NCBI GenBank assembly: GCA_036346405.1
Contig: CM070568.1
Span: 35,684,820 to 35,748,819, forward strand
Direction: 5' to 3'
Origin: Phyllostachys edulis
Lineage: Eukaryota > Streptophyta > Magnoliopsida > Poales > Poaceae
Length of the DNA stretch: 64,000 bases
This document shows positions 36,701 to 48,700 of the stretch, piece by piece (within the stretch, counting starts at the first letter, position 1; every line of letters begins with the position of its first letter). Below the pieces are notes generated by a model that was not told where the DNA came from, did not search any database, and saw only the letters and a program-made list of their open reading frames with translations. The position numbers and the translations under genes were made by a program.

Positions 36701-39700
36701 CTGCGAGGCGGGACTCTTGGCTTACCCGAGGCGCTTGTCTTCGGCGTCTTCGTCGAGGACTCTGAGTGCATCGTGTGATCGCGCGGCTAACCTACGGCAG
36801 AGTTTCGATACCGATTAGGCGTGCGATGCTTTCGACGGCGATACTGCGTGAGTGTCGGCATACATCGTTGTTTATCTTTGTTGTCTCTTCGCATGACTTC
36901 TAACTACATGTTACGTCTTGCGCCTTCGGATAGGAAGGAGTCCGTCCCAACTGCGAAGCTGGCGAGTAGGATGGACTCGTGGGTAGAGGCGATGGGAGGC
37001 GCTACGAGATCGTGTGCGGGAGGATACCCTTACGACCACGGGACCTCGATGAGTACATTCGCCGTGCGCTCCTTAGACACGCATGCCGGGCTCGTGCTTG
37101 CTGCAGAGCGAGCCCGCACCACGTCTCCCAAAGACCGGCAAACCGTACCTGTGCATTTAGCGCCAAGACGTGCACCAGCGATGCGTTACATCCGACTTCA
37201 AAAACTTAACCGGCATCCGCCATTACGGTTTTCACCGTGTTTTGTTTGCGATGTGGCGAACATGGTCTGCGAGATGCGACGGCCGCGCTCTCGGCAGAGG
37301 TTCACGGATGGTGTGGAGGGCACACACGAGGAGACGGCCCAGGTTATCCGTCGTGTGGCACAGCAAGCCACATGTATTTTCGGCCTGTTGTCGTGCACTA
37401 GGCTCCCGGAGGTTGGGGCCTTCGAGCACAGTCGATAGTCCGTATGTCGTCGGCAGCCAAGCCCGTCCGGCAGCAGACAAAGAAAGGCGGGAGGTTAGCG
37501 GACCACGTCCGACACCGACGCACTCGCGAGGCGGATGCTCGACGGACCACGTCCCGACACTACTGAGGCTAGAGGAGGCCGGAGGTCCGCTGGTACAACC
37601 CGTGCCGTAGCGTCGCACTCGTCGATCCTCCACACCCCGCCGCCTTCCACCGCAAAGACACGCGCGGCGCGTCTGACGTGCCACACCGCTATGGACTCGC
37701 CAGCGCCGCCATGGCGCTAGCCGAGGGTACGTCACGTCTCTGTTTGTCGACGCGCCGCGTCTTTTATTAACTAACAATATTTTCTTTGTGCGGTACATTG
37801 CCCTATGACGGAGGGGCCTCCTTGGGTGGCGTGGACGCCGCAGCGATTCTTCTTGGGCGGCGACCCGCACCTCGGCCCACCTTAGCCCATACCGTGAGGT
37901 TACGTAAAGTCACAGCCTCTCGATCGCTTAGTACCCACCAAGCACCAGTCTTGCCCACCCTTCGCCTCTCGGTCCTCGTCGGATCGGGGCTCTGACCGTC
38001 ATTCCCTTCGGGGCGAGGTCCCGACACCAAGCAGAGGAGGGGCCCAAGCAAGCCCGTGAGGGAGGACACGGAGGTGGAGTGGGCGGTGGGGACGGGAGGA
38101 TCTTTGGGGTGCGGTTGGGGGGGCTAGTAGGGGCATCTTGTTGCCTTGGTTGTACATTTGCACTTAATATATGATGCACGTAATACTTTTGCGTTTTTGT
38201 GTGTACTAAACTTATATAATGCATGCTTGTTCAATGCATATCGGCGCTATAGCTTAATGCACACGACGACACTCGATGCAACAATCAACTCGATAAATGA
38301 CCACGAAATGACGCGTCCACCATTTACTTACATGCGTTACGAGATTGAACATAATTGTGTGCTGTATATGAGACTACCTCGACGCTGAATTTCCTTCAAC
38401 GCCGCCACGATTCCTCCTCGGGCTCGGTACCTGCGACGCTGAATTTCCTTCAACGCGCCACACATTCCTCTTCGGGCTCGGTAACTTCATGGACGCCTTA
38501 ATTTCCTTCAACCCAATTGCAATTCAATTGCATGCTATATATGGATGCTTTGGTGCCATTCACCTCACTTTTCATTTCCTCTTCTCCTTTCTTCCGGTCT
38601 TAGGCAGGGATGTCTTGACATCATCTAACTTTCGAGTGAGCAGACAATTACAATCACTGCGGCAACAACTGGTTTGCCCTCGCTGCAGTGATCCGGTGAA
38701 TGTGTTTACCTCACATACGCCAACGAATCCATCTCGAGTGTTCATGAGGTGTTCAAATATTACAGTAAATTGCGCCTAATCACCCCGAATGAATTTCATT
38801 CGAAACAGCATGTTGTTTTTATTTCACTTGAAGCTGCAATTCCTTTTCAGAGCACAACATGTCGGTTTTGGCGAGAGGCTAACGAAATTTGTCGATGGTT
38901 CAAGATATTGCAATGCAAATTCTTTGCCTTGCAAGATGACTCTCATGGTATTGTCAAGATTTAGCCCAAAGGCTCGACCCTCTGAGCCACCAATGCGAAA
39001 ACGAAGATAATAGACTTAAAAGGCTGGATGAAAGGATGGAAAGAGTTGAGAACATGCTTCAGAAATTAGTTAAGCTATTTAGTTTTGTGGTCTTTCTTCT
39101 ATTATTCCTTGTTGTTGCCAAGTAGAAGTTCAGTTGTAATGAGATGTAATGTCCACTCATTACTTATACATCGCAGTCCGTCATGAATGAGAATAAACCA
39201 GTAACATTACCTACCCATGAATGAGTTTGTTCGATGCACATAACTTAAAGCACACAACACATCGATGCAACATGTCAACTCGATAAAAGGTAACCGCAAT
39301 AACGCGTCCACCATATAGTTATATGCTTTAGGACATTGAACATAAGTGCGTACATAAGGGGAGACTACCGACGTACAAGCTTCTCCGCCCGTGCCTAATT
39401 GTAGAAGGTGCCTCTCGCTACCCAAATAGAGTGTTCTCCAGTTGGACGCCTCGGACGTGGCTGGTCGTCGTTGTAGTGGCACGCACATATGCAGCTAGGG
39501 TTGGCACAGCAGCATGTGGGATCATAGGAACTTCCTATGTCCATGACCTCCTCATTGCCCCTCTCACGCTGCATCTGTTGGCGGAGGTCATCATTTTGCT
39601 CCTTGAGATCGTCCATTTGTGCCTCCAAATCAAAGATTTGGTTCCACAATACATCCACGTACCTCACAACATGTCGTTCATGGGGAGGATCGATCCAGCG

Positions 39701-42700
39701 GGTGAAGTTGCAGTTCGCCATCTGCTACAAGGGACGGTTAGTACGGAGGATGTATTAGCAGTAACATGAACAAAACTATTTACCCCAGAGTATGGGCATC
39801 GGAAGAAACGCCGTCCACCATCGAAGGGCCATCTATGACCTGCGATAAGCGTCCTCCCGTGTCCGTATTTCGCCATACCGGTTGAGCACGCTTCTTCGGC
39901 ATCAACCGGTAGTTAGGGCCTAAGTCCTCCCTCCTTTCGACGAGAAGGTCTGGTTTCGGCGACCCCGGTTGGACTGGTCCCTGGGCGTCTGCCATCGTAT
40001 GTTACTATAAGACGGAGAAGGTTCTTCTTCCTACGGTTTCAAGGGTCGAGTGGTCCTAATTTCGGAGCGTGGGCGTGCATTTTATAGCCCGTGCTGTGAG
40101 GCTCACAAAGCATTTTATAGACAAGACCAAACGGGGCAGGTTTGCGTAGTGACAAGACAAAATGGGGGCAGCCTTGCGCACTGATAAGACCAGACAGGGC
40201 TGGCAGCTTTGCGTAGTGACAAGACCACACGGGGCAACTTTGCGCAGTGATAAGACCAAAGGAGACAGCTTTGCCCAGTTTAGGGTTTAGGTTTAGGGTT
40301 ACGCTGTTCAGATCGACTTGACAACCCTGACCACCTCGTCAGCTTTTAAGACCGAAAAGACAAGACTCCGCAAAGAAAGACGTGACAACACTCTGCCTCG
40401 CCAGCTTTTCAGACCGATAAGACAGCACTTTGCAAAGCAAGACATGACTTCTCACTGCAAAGTAAGACGTGACAACACTATGCCTCGCCAGCTTTCCAGA
40501 TCGACATGACAACACTCCACCTCCTCAGCTTTTCAGAATTAAAAGGCAGGACTCTCTACTCTGCATGAAATTAACCACACTATGCCAACCATGTGGCTTA
40601 TAAAAGGGGGTTCAACCAAACCCAACTCTACACAACACTACACAATAGATACCCAGCTATGGAGTCTTCGGCAAACTTCTACACGAGGATGTTGTAGAAG
40701 CAAAAGTTGCTTAAGCAGAAGAGGAAACAGCTACAATACCCAGATAAATTAATGAAAGATTCTCCAGTACCACCACGTTTTCCGATCCCGTAGTGTGTGT
40801 GTGGCGAACTGGCAGAGATCATTCAGTCCACACACCCAGACACTGCGGCCCGAGCGTACTACACATGCGGGCACTATCTCGTAAGCGTTTCTTTCGTGCG
40901 TATCGATTTTCCTCTCCCAACGTTGAATTCTTTAAATTTTTAACTTCATCCCCATGTAATGGCAGCCCGAGATGCGCTGCCACTTCTTCCTATGGATCGA
41001 TGACTCGGAGATGTACGACAAGGCATTCATCCAAACAGGTATACATCTTGAACTACTCGATGCGGGCGAGAACTTCGTGCGGTGGAAACCTTACGTGCGG
41101 ACCTGTTGAGGAGGCACCGAAGGAGCCGAAGACTTCGCCAGCGTAATCCGTATCGGCGGCGTGAGTTATGAAGAATTTACATCCTTATTACGTAAGGTTT
41201 CCAGCGGTGTACTTACATCATACAATCGCGGGATATGGGCGACTTGACATACCGGCCCGGCGTGGGCGATCCGCGACAAAGGCAAGGAAAGGCTCATGCG
41301 GTTGAACCCGCCGCCAGCAGTATCCGATGCCCGGGTGTAATCCGTATGGACGACGTGAGTTATCAAGAATTTACATCCTTCTTACGATTTTCACTATACG
41401 GTGCCCTTACATCATGAAATCGCGGGACATGGGCGACTTCGACACACCGGCCCGACGTGGGCGATCCCCGCGATAAGGGCAAGGAAAGGCTCATCTTGGT
41501 GAGCACCACCCGGCGTATCCGGCCGCCGGCGTAATCCGTATCCACGACGTGAGTTATGAAGAATTTACATCCTTCTTACGATTCTCACTATACGGTGCAC
41601 TTACATCATGGAATCGCAGGATATGGACGACTTCGACATATCAACCCGACGTGGACAGTCCCGTGACAAGGGGAAGGGGAAGGCCGGCGACGAGTTTAAC
41701 GCCGAGCTAGCAAGGAAGGGAAAATGGCCTCGGTCCACGCAGTAGGTCAGGTCATTACATAGTAGTCTCCCATCCTACCCCCCATGTTTTTTACTATCCC
41801 CTAAAGGCATGTAGACTTAAATGGTCCAGATGCTTGTGTCACAGTGTACCCTAGTAGTAGTGAGCATGACTAAAGCAATTAGCCGAACCATCATGCCATG
41901 TGACTATGTGTAGCGATGCTTCATCGCGGACTCTAATGTAGTTCTGGTTCTGTGTCTCCGCTAAGCCATCAAAGCAAGCCTATATTGCAAGTATGCCTCT
42001 TCTAGTGGAATCCCAAAAAGAACCATTCGCATCGACATCGAATCCTCTATGTTTTAGGGCATCTTCATAATCACAATGAGCGTTCTCAGCCCCTTCAATC
42101 ATATTCTGTATAAGCTTCATAAAGCACGATATCGACTACCTGCCTATATACGCGTATACGTTCAGATGACTTTATCGAGCAGAGACTCCCTAGCCCATCA
42201 TAATATCACTTACCTTTATACTTACAACTCATCACAATCTCAATCGTCCTCCCAAAATTCTACAGAAATTTTGCGCACTATAACAATATACGATGATCAT
42301 AAAATGTTATTGCGACTCTGATAAATTTCGTACCCTTGATATTCTACAAAAATAACAAACAGACCAACCAACATCGTCGCAACACTATTATTTTCAAAAT
42401 AAGTAACATCATACAATCGAGTTTGCTAAATGTAATTAACCCATAAAATGTAATATTCATTACAACGCAATTAAACAATAATTAAATAATACAAAACAGG
42501 TGGAGGCCCACATAAGCCTTACGGTTGGGCGGCGAGAACTCGTCGGCCGAATGTAGGGCGGCCAAGTGTTCTTGCTTACGGTTGCGATAAGCGCTTCGCC
42601 AATAGGTTAGGCGGCCAACTTCGATCGCTTAACTATCTGACCCGATCGTCAAGCGTTGGCGACAGACGATTATTTACGTAAAAAAGAACGCAGAATATTT

Positions 42701-45700
42701 TTATAATTTCTAATAAAAATAGATTATTTAAAAAATTTCCCCAATCCGCCCACCGGTCGCCACCTCCGCTTCGTCCCGTCACCACCTCCTCCTTCCTCCT
42801 CTGCGTCTTTGCAGTCTGCGCTTCTCGCCGCCCGCGTGTCGAGCGTCTTGATGCAGGCAATGCGGCCCCCTCGTGCAGCCCTCCATCGGCATGGCGCCCG
42901 CCGCGTCCGCCGCCCCTCATCCAAATAAGAGCTCGTGCCCTCCTCCTTCACTATCCCGGCGGCGGGGGGCCATCGTGGTGGATCACCCAAAAGTGGGATT
43001 ACGGCGGGGAGCGGCAACCAACCAACAATCCCTAGGTGGGTTACGCTCCGATCGGCGAGTCGTCCTTGAAAACGGAAGAATCCGGTATGACTGTCGCCAC
43101 CTCCGCTTCCGTCCGTCACCACCTCCTCCCGGGAAAACATTTTCGTTTTCAAAAAAATTAAGCTCTGGTAAAGACGAATTGACCGAAATTTCGGTATTTC
43201 GGTTTCAAATTTCGGTGGATTTTCAAACTGGTTTGAATCAAATTTGAATTTAAAATTTAAAATAATTGCAAAAATTAATGTGCTGAGAGGGATTCGATCC
43301 CTGACCGCACAGCAACCAGCAAAGGGCCTTTGCCACTAGGCTATGGGTGGGTTGGTGTTTATATACTAGTGTTTTCTCAATTGAACCCTCCAAAATCTCT
43401 TCAAATTCAAACAAACCGAATTTTTTTGAACGAATTGAATTTATTTCGCTACCCACCGAAAGGACCGAAATTTCGTCCATTTCGTCGAATTTCGGACGAA
43501 ATTGTTAACCCTGCTCCTCCCCTCCTCTGCGTGCTACAGTGACGCCTCCTCGCCGCCCACTGGTCACCACCTCCGCTTCCCCTCCTCTGCGTGCGGCAGT
43601 GCCGCCCACTGGTCGCCACCTCCGCTTCCCCGTCACCACCTCCAGATAAGTTGCCAAACTACGAGGCTAAGCTGAAGAATTTCTTTGAAGAACACTTGCA
43701 TACTGACCAAGAGATACGCTATTGTCTTGAGGGCAGTGGTCGGTGCCTTCGTATACTTTTTTGGGCATTTAACACACGAAAACTAGTAACTGTTTTATTT
43801 CCAGTGATAACCATGGTGGCATTTTTTATATCTACTTTACCTATTTCTTTTTCTTATGTTTTCAAGGATACTTTGATGTGAGGGACCAAAATGATCAGTG
43901 GATCCGTATAGCAGTGAAGAAAGGGGGAGCCTGCAGAAATGTATCACCGCTTCACGTTGGAGGTATCTTTTACTTTCTTCCTTTGTTCCCACCATGAGTT
44001 TTGGTCTCCTACTCTCCTTAACACCTGTACACACTAAATGAATTAAAAAGACTGATCTCTGTATTAACCAGATATAATGTGTGTGTCATTTACTTGTGAA
44101 TTAATTAGTGATAGCTGTGATTCTTTGAAGTGGACAGATAGCACCTACTTATTTCTAGTCCCATAATTCTAAACAGCCATTTGTCTTTTTATGGCATGTA
44201 CTTCTGTCTCTTACACTGTCTTTGTGAATTTCAAGTACCAGTCGTGCCCCTTCCTTAATCATATATTCATCCTAAGCTCTCTATCACTTCTTGTTCCATC
44301 AATTGAGGAACATCAGTCTAATATGGAGCTGTGATATTGCGCTTTTTTCTTACTATGTTTCTGCAGGCAATGCGGCTATTTGTGGGAGAGCCTGTCTGGA
44401 CGCCGTACAATCGTCCCCATGACCATCTCCCAGCTAGGTACTATGTCTCTGTCTCAGCATTGTTCTGTGTCTTTATTTTTCCTTTGCCCTTGTACCTCCC
44501 ACTATTTGTCCCTGTTATTGTTGACTTATGAACCGTTGCATGATTTCAGAAAGGAGTACGTCGACAGAATTATCAATAGAGGTGGAAATCAAGCTGTTGA
44601 AGCTCGTTGATGGCATCTATACATGTTCAGCCGAGTGGGTCGTCTGTATTACACTCTACAAATACTGAATAAGATGTGCTACTTGCTAGTGCAATGTACT
44701 CAGATCAACATCCTGTATCAGTTTGTAGCTGTTTGCACAAAACCAGCTTAAAATCTTTCCTGAAATTTTGTATGTCAGTGTTTGTAGCGAATAATGGCAT
44801 CCCACAGTTCACAGTCAGCAAGTCGCGGCCAATCACGAACTCGGCAACAAACTTTTGATCTGACCCTCGCAAAGCGTTGATGAGAAGATGGGATTCAGAC
44901 TAGAAAAAATGGTACGAGTTGTTGCCCTCGGCGTCCCTTGTCGGCTATCGATTCGTCGCCCACTTGCGCCAGGCGCGCCAACCTCAGCCACACCTAGGAC
45001 TTGTTTGGTTGGTGTCCTGGATTTCATGCCTAAAAAAAATAGTGCCTGGAGGTAGCCTGGAAAGTAGATTATTTTTGCCTGGCCAGGCAATCCTGAAGAT
45101 GGGTTGTTTGGTTGGAAGCCTGTGCCTGAAATTGGTGAATGATAAATAGAACGTTGGATCAGAACACGAATGGTGGATCAAGGTGCCTGGCTCCCAAGCG
45201 TTCTTTTTGAACGCCTGACTTTTCATCGCTGGCCTAGCCTGAGAGCTCTCGCAAGAATCCAATCAAACACAAGCTGGCAGCCACCAGGTGCTCTCCCCGG
45301 CCAGGCAAAAGGCACCCAGGTATGAAAGCAAACAAGCCCCTAGTCTCCCACTTGCGCGCCCACCTGTCTCCAGCCTCCAGAAGCTTCCGAGCCGGGCCGG
45401 CCACGAACGCGCCGCGCGGTCTAGAACCTTCCATTCCTCTCCTGACCAATCTCGCGCGGAGGATCAGAGACTCTTCTGACTTGGCTCTTGCCAACTGCTA
45501 CTACTGTACTATGTGTTAACTGAATTATGTTGGAATTTGAGGATTTATTCAGATCTTCAAATCTTGTTATTGTGGACATGTTGGGCATGGGTTTTACATT
45601 TTTTTTAAACTTGGACGGGTGTATAGTGATGATGAAATGTTGTTCTAGAATTTTGTAGCCCCATCTGAGTGATTAAGTACCGGTCTGTGATGTGTTGAAC

Positions 45701-48700
45701 CAAGTCACATGTACAACCACATGACGAGATTTATGGCGAAGGCTTGGCTAAATAATTTGTTGTGTTCTTTCTACCAAACCACTAATTGTTGTACCTATTG
45801 TTGTTATTGCAAGGGTCACCTGTGGTTCAGTTACGAACGATAGCCTGCCATGTGGTGTTTCCCATTGATGTTGTTGCGAGGGTCACTCGTGGTTTAGTTG
45901 CGAACGATAGCCTGCCATAGTGTGTTTCCTCGGGTGGTTTGATAGTTAGGATATGGCATTGTAATGGTCTCGTTATGATATCTCAGTCACACTCCTAAGG
46001 AAGAGTGCATTGGCCGACATTAACAGATATTCATATAGTGTGGGTAAAGCTGTACAAACTCTGTAGAGTTATAAATCTGTTCAAATAGCAGTGTTCCTGG
46101 TCATAGACATCGCTTGTGGGAAACCATGCACAGTTAGGATATGAAATTTGGGTTTAGGAAAATTTGGGAATGGTATGAACTTGTGATCGTGGATTTAAAT
46201 TGAGGAATTATTGACACGATACTTTACGGTTACTGAATATTGTAATCATGGATCAAATGTGATGATTATTGAAATATTACCTTACTGTTATTGGAATTGT
46301 GATCATGGATTTATTGTGATGATTATGAAAGGTTATCTTGCTGTTATTTAAATATTTAAAATGTTTTACTTGCTGCCATTTCAATCTAAATGTGTTACTT
46401 GGCTGAAAATTATTGCTTTACGCTGAAAATTGCCTAGAGTAGTGGCCTTCCTTTGATACTTACATGCATCCTTTTTTTTAAGACTTGCAAGTACAACTTT
46501 GTACTTTAACGGATTGTCCATTTGTTCAGGTGAGAACGACAGGTGCATCGGCTTTAACTCCAGTTGGTTGCTTGTGGGTATGGGCATGTCAACCTAGTAT
46601 TCTCCTTTTATTTCTAAGTTTATCTTCCGCTGCGATTTATTTAATTATGAAGATTAGATTTGGCTAGTCGGTCGCCTTATGAAAAACCGGGCCATAAGGA
46701 CCTATTTGTCAAAGTTATAACTTTGTTTCTAATAATTTTTGCATATTTGACTATGGTTGTAATCAATGTTGTTTGGATACGTGCATGTTAGTCGCTGATC
46801 CTTGGGAGCTAACATGAGACGCATATCCGAGAATCTTGAAATTGGTTTCGTTTCATGTTTAGGGTTGTGCCTTCTGTGCAACCACTTGACTTGAAATGGA
46901 TTCGATTTTGGGACTCCACATGAAGAGAGCCATTGATCAACCTACACATGGGCACATGGTGAAGCATGGGATTGCTTTATAAAGATTGGACTCGGCTTTT
47001 GGAGAAGGATCGAGAAGGGTATTTTGGTAACTTCACCAAAATACAGCCTTGGTGACCTTTGCCTAAACCATGGCGCAAGACGGCACAAAAAGAGGCGGCT
47101 TAGGTCAAATGAAGATAAAGATCACGAAGAAACAGATTCGGAAAGCCTAGTTCGTCATCCGCTTTGAGAGCGTGCGTGAGTGTAGACCTGTTTGTGTGTA
47201 GGCTTAACGGGTGCCTATTAGAGTTTTCTCTCTCAGCCTAGCCTCCACTATAAAAGGGAATGTCCAGATGTGAAGTTCCCAAGTCCTTCCAATAGAAAAA
47301 CCCTAATGTGTGTTTTGGGGATTTTGGAGTAGTTGAGTTAGGGTTTGTGAGAGATGGATTGATTGTGTGCTCAAGTATTGAGTTTTTGTTCTCCATGGTG
47401 GAGTCGCTGTAAACCAACATCTATCTCAAATCAATCCAATCAAGATTCCTCCAAGATGAGTCTCTTCTTGTTCTTACTCTCTTTTTAGTGACTTTTGGGT
47501 TTTTTTATGATCCTTTGGTTTCTTGCGGTGATCTTGCTTGCTGTAATGTGTGGAAATAAATCTAGGATCATCTTGGTCATTTTTTATCCACGAGCAAGTT
47601 TTGAGATCAAGGTTTGATTTTTCTAGATTCTTGTGCCCTCATTTCCTCATCTATGAAATTCATGGAACCTTGGCTTTGATCTTCCCGATCGTCGATTGGA
47701 ATAGGTTTTTGACCTTTTTGATGAGCTTTGATTGAAATTTGAGAGGATTTGGATTACCGAATTAAAAGTTGAGCCTAGTTATGATTTTGATTTCGTGCTA
47801 ATTTCACTGTTCATCGAGCTGGATATCAGATCGCCCCTAGTGAGATGTCTGACCGCCAGGCCATTGGTCAGACCACCCAACCTGAGAGGTCTAACCATCC
47901 AACTCATTTTGATTTGTGTTTTCGGTGTTTTTGGTTGCTATGCTTTGGGGTTTCGATTGGATTCAATACAAAACTTCCCCTATGCTTGAGTTGAATTCGA
48001 TCAAAGTGAAACCTATTCCCCCTCGTCACTGTTTGGGTCCAACAGGCTGAATGTTGGCAAAGCATTTCTAGGGACGATACCGTATATGAAGTTTTCATTT
48101 CAAGGGACACCTTTGTAAAAGACCAAAGAATACTACCAGGGTTAGATTTATTTTTGTCTAGTTTAGAATTTTTTTTGTATTTTTTGTAATTCTTTTGTGT
48201 ATTTTAGAAAGAGACAATCAAGCCCATAAAATATTGATCCAATGGTGCGAAAAGGTGACTGATGGATAAAGAAATTTCAGTCACCTAAAGCATAGACACT
48301 CCCTAATTTATAATAACTGGCCGGCTATGCATCGATTTGTCATACTCACCTGAATAATTTATAATTCTTGGCGTGGCCATGGCGGTACTCTATTTAAGGG
48401 CCAATCTCGCCAACGGCGGGCAATGTTGAGCAGAGCAATGATCGGTTAGCAGTGGCCTCGGGTACATGTTCGCCCGGAGCGTCCTCAGGTCAAGCCCAGA
48501 GATGAACGGTGTACCCATCCCTTTGTTCACTAGGCACACCTGTAAAATTAGAGCATCTCTAATGTATTGAATCAAAATAGGTTTAAAACTATGCCATGTA
48601 AACAAATTCAAAAGCAAATGCATTTTATTCCAACCGGCTTCTCCCTCAAGGTTGGACCCACATTCTATTAAAAAAAAGAAAAGAGACCCAAGCTGGATGC

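Larger units (their letters stand above)
32416..42737 (+). mobile_element. Mutator-like element (MULE) with transposase, PMD and GRF ORFs
   Basis: A 10.3-kb element bounded by inverted repeats of about 87 bp (32416-32504 and 42652-42737). Inside, in order: a 30-bp repeat array and TATA box, a MULE transposase with SWIM finger (plus), a plant mobile domain ORF (plus), a GRF-finger ORF with C-terminal membrane helix (plus), a GRF-finger coiled-coil ORF (minus), a tandem-repeat intergenic region, and a GRF-finger ORF (plus). All frames are damaged. Flanks CTCCAATCG and CCCCAATCCG could be a degraded 9-bp target duplication. The combination of cargo is more than a minimal MULE needs. Confidence 0.78.
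29523..46920. mobile_element. Ty3/gypsy solo LTR, itself interrupted
   Basis: The insertion splits the copia 3' LTR and is flanked by TGAAG on both sides (29518-29522 and 46921-46925). It begins TATCACAGCCCC and ends GACTCCACA, close to TG..CA LTR termini. Only one LTR's worth of sequence and no gag-pol is present, so it is a solo LTR, formed by LTR-LTR recombination. About 13.5 kb (roughly 32190-45640) is a later insertion inside it. The distal half resembles the LTR pieces at 1-507 and 56600-57478. Confidence 0.8.
19998..48044 (+). mobile_element. Ty1/copia retrotransposon, 2-kb LTRs, interrupted by a 17.4-kb nest
   Basis: 5' LTR 19998-22023, primer site, gag, protease, integrase, RT, 1.5 kb of non-coding sequence, polypurine tract, 3' LTR 28607-29522 plus 46926-48044. 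Integrase before RT defines Ty1/copia; the long gag and large LTRs suggest the SIRE/Maximus side, tentatively. Flanks are GGCTA (19993-19997) and GGCTG (48045-48049), a 5-bp duplication with one mismatch. Many stops, a lost protease Asp and a changed integrase Asp make it inactive and older than the 508-13837 element. It sits in intron 2 antisense to the host gene. Confidence 0.9.
19053..48349 (-). other. Intron 2 of the receptor kinase gene, 29.3 kb of nested elements
   Basis: Donor CAG|GTGAGT at 48350/48349 and acceptor AACAATAG at 19053 are both good plant splice sites. Only about 945 bp at the left (19053-19997) and 305 bp at the right (48045-48349) are not in the copia nest; without the nest the intron would be about 1.2 kb. 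Whether the cell splices it is not visible in sequence. Confidence 0.85.

Noticed and set aside
36850..37870. Long overlapping frames on both strands (up to 212 codons)
   Set aside because: High GC and no domain beyond the PMD remnant; none has a convincing start or splice structure.
40281..40303. Telomere repeat (TTTAGGG)
   Set aside because: Only about three imperfect units; too short for an interstitial telomere and commonly seen as a promoter element.
43280..43350. tRNA gene or tRNA-derived SINE (GGATTCGATCCC-like B box)
   Set aside because: No cloverleaf can be drawn around it and no A box is in place.
29523..46920. A full-length gypsy element with internal gag-pol
   Set aside because: No second LTR and no gypsy domains lie inside; the inner DNA is a MULE and an ARD fragment.
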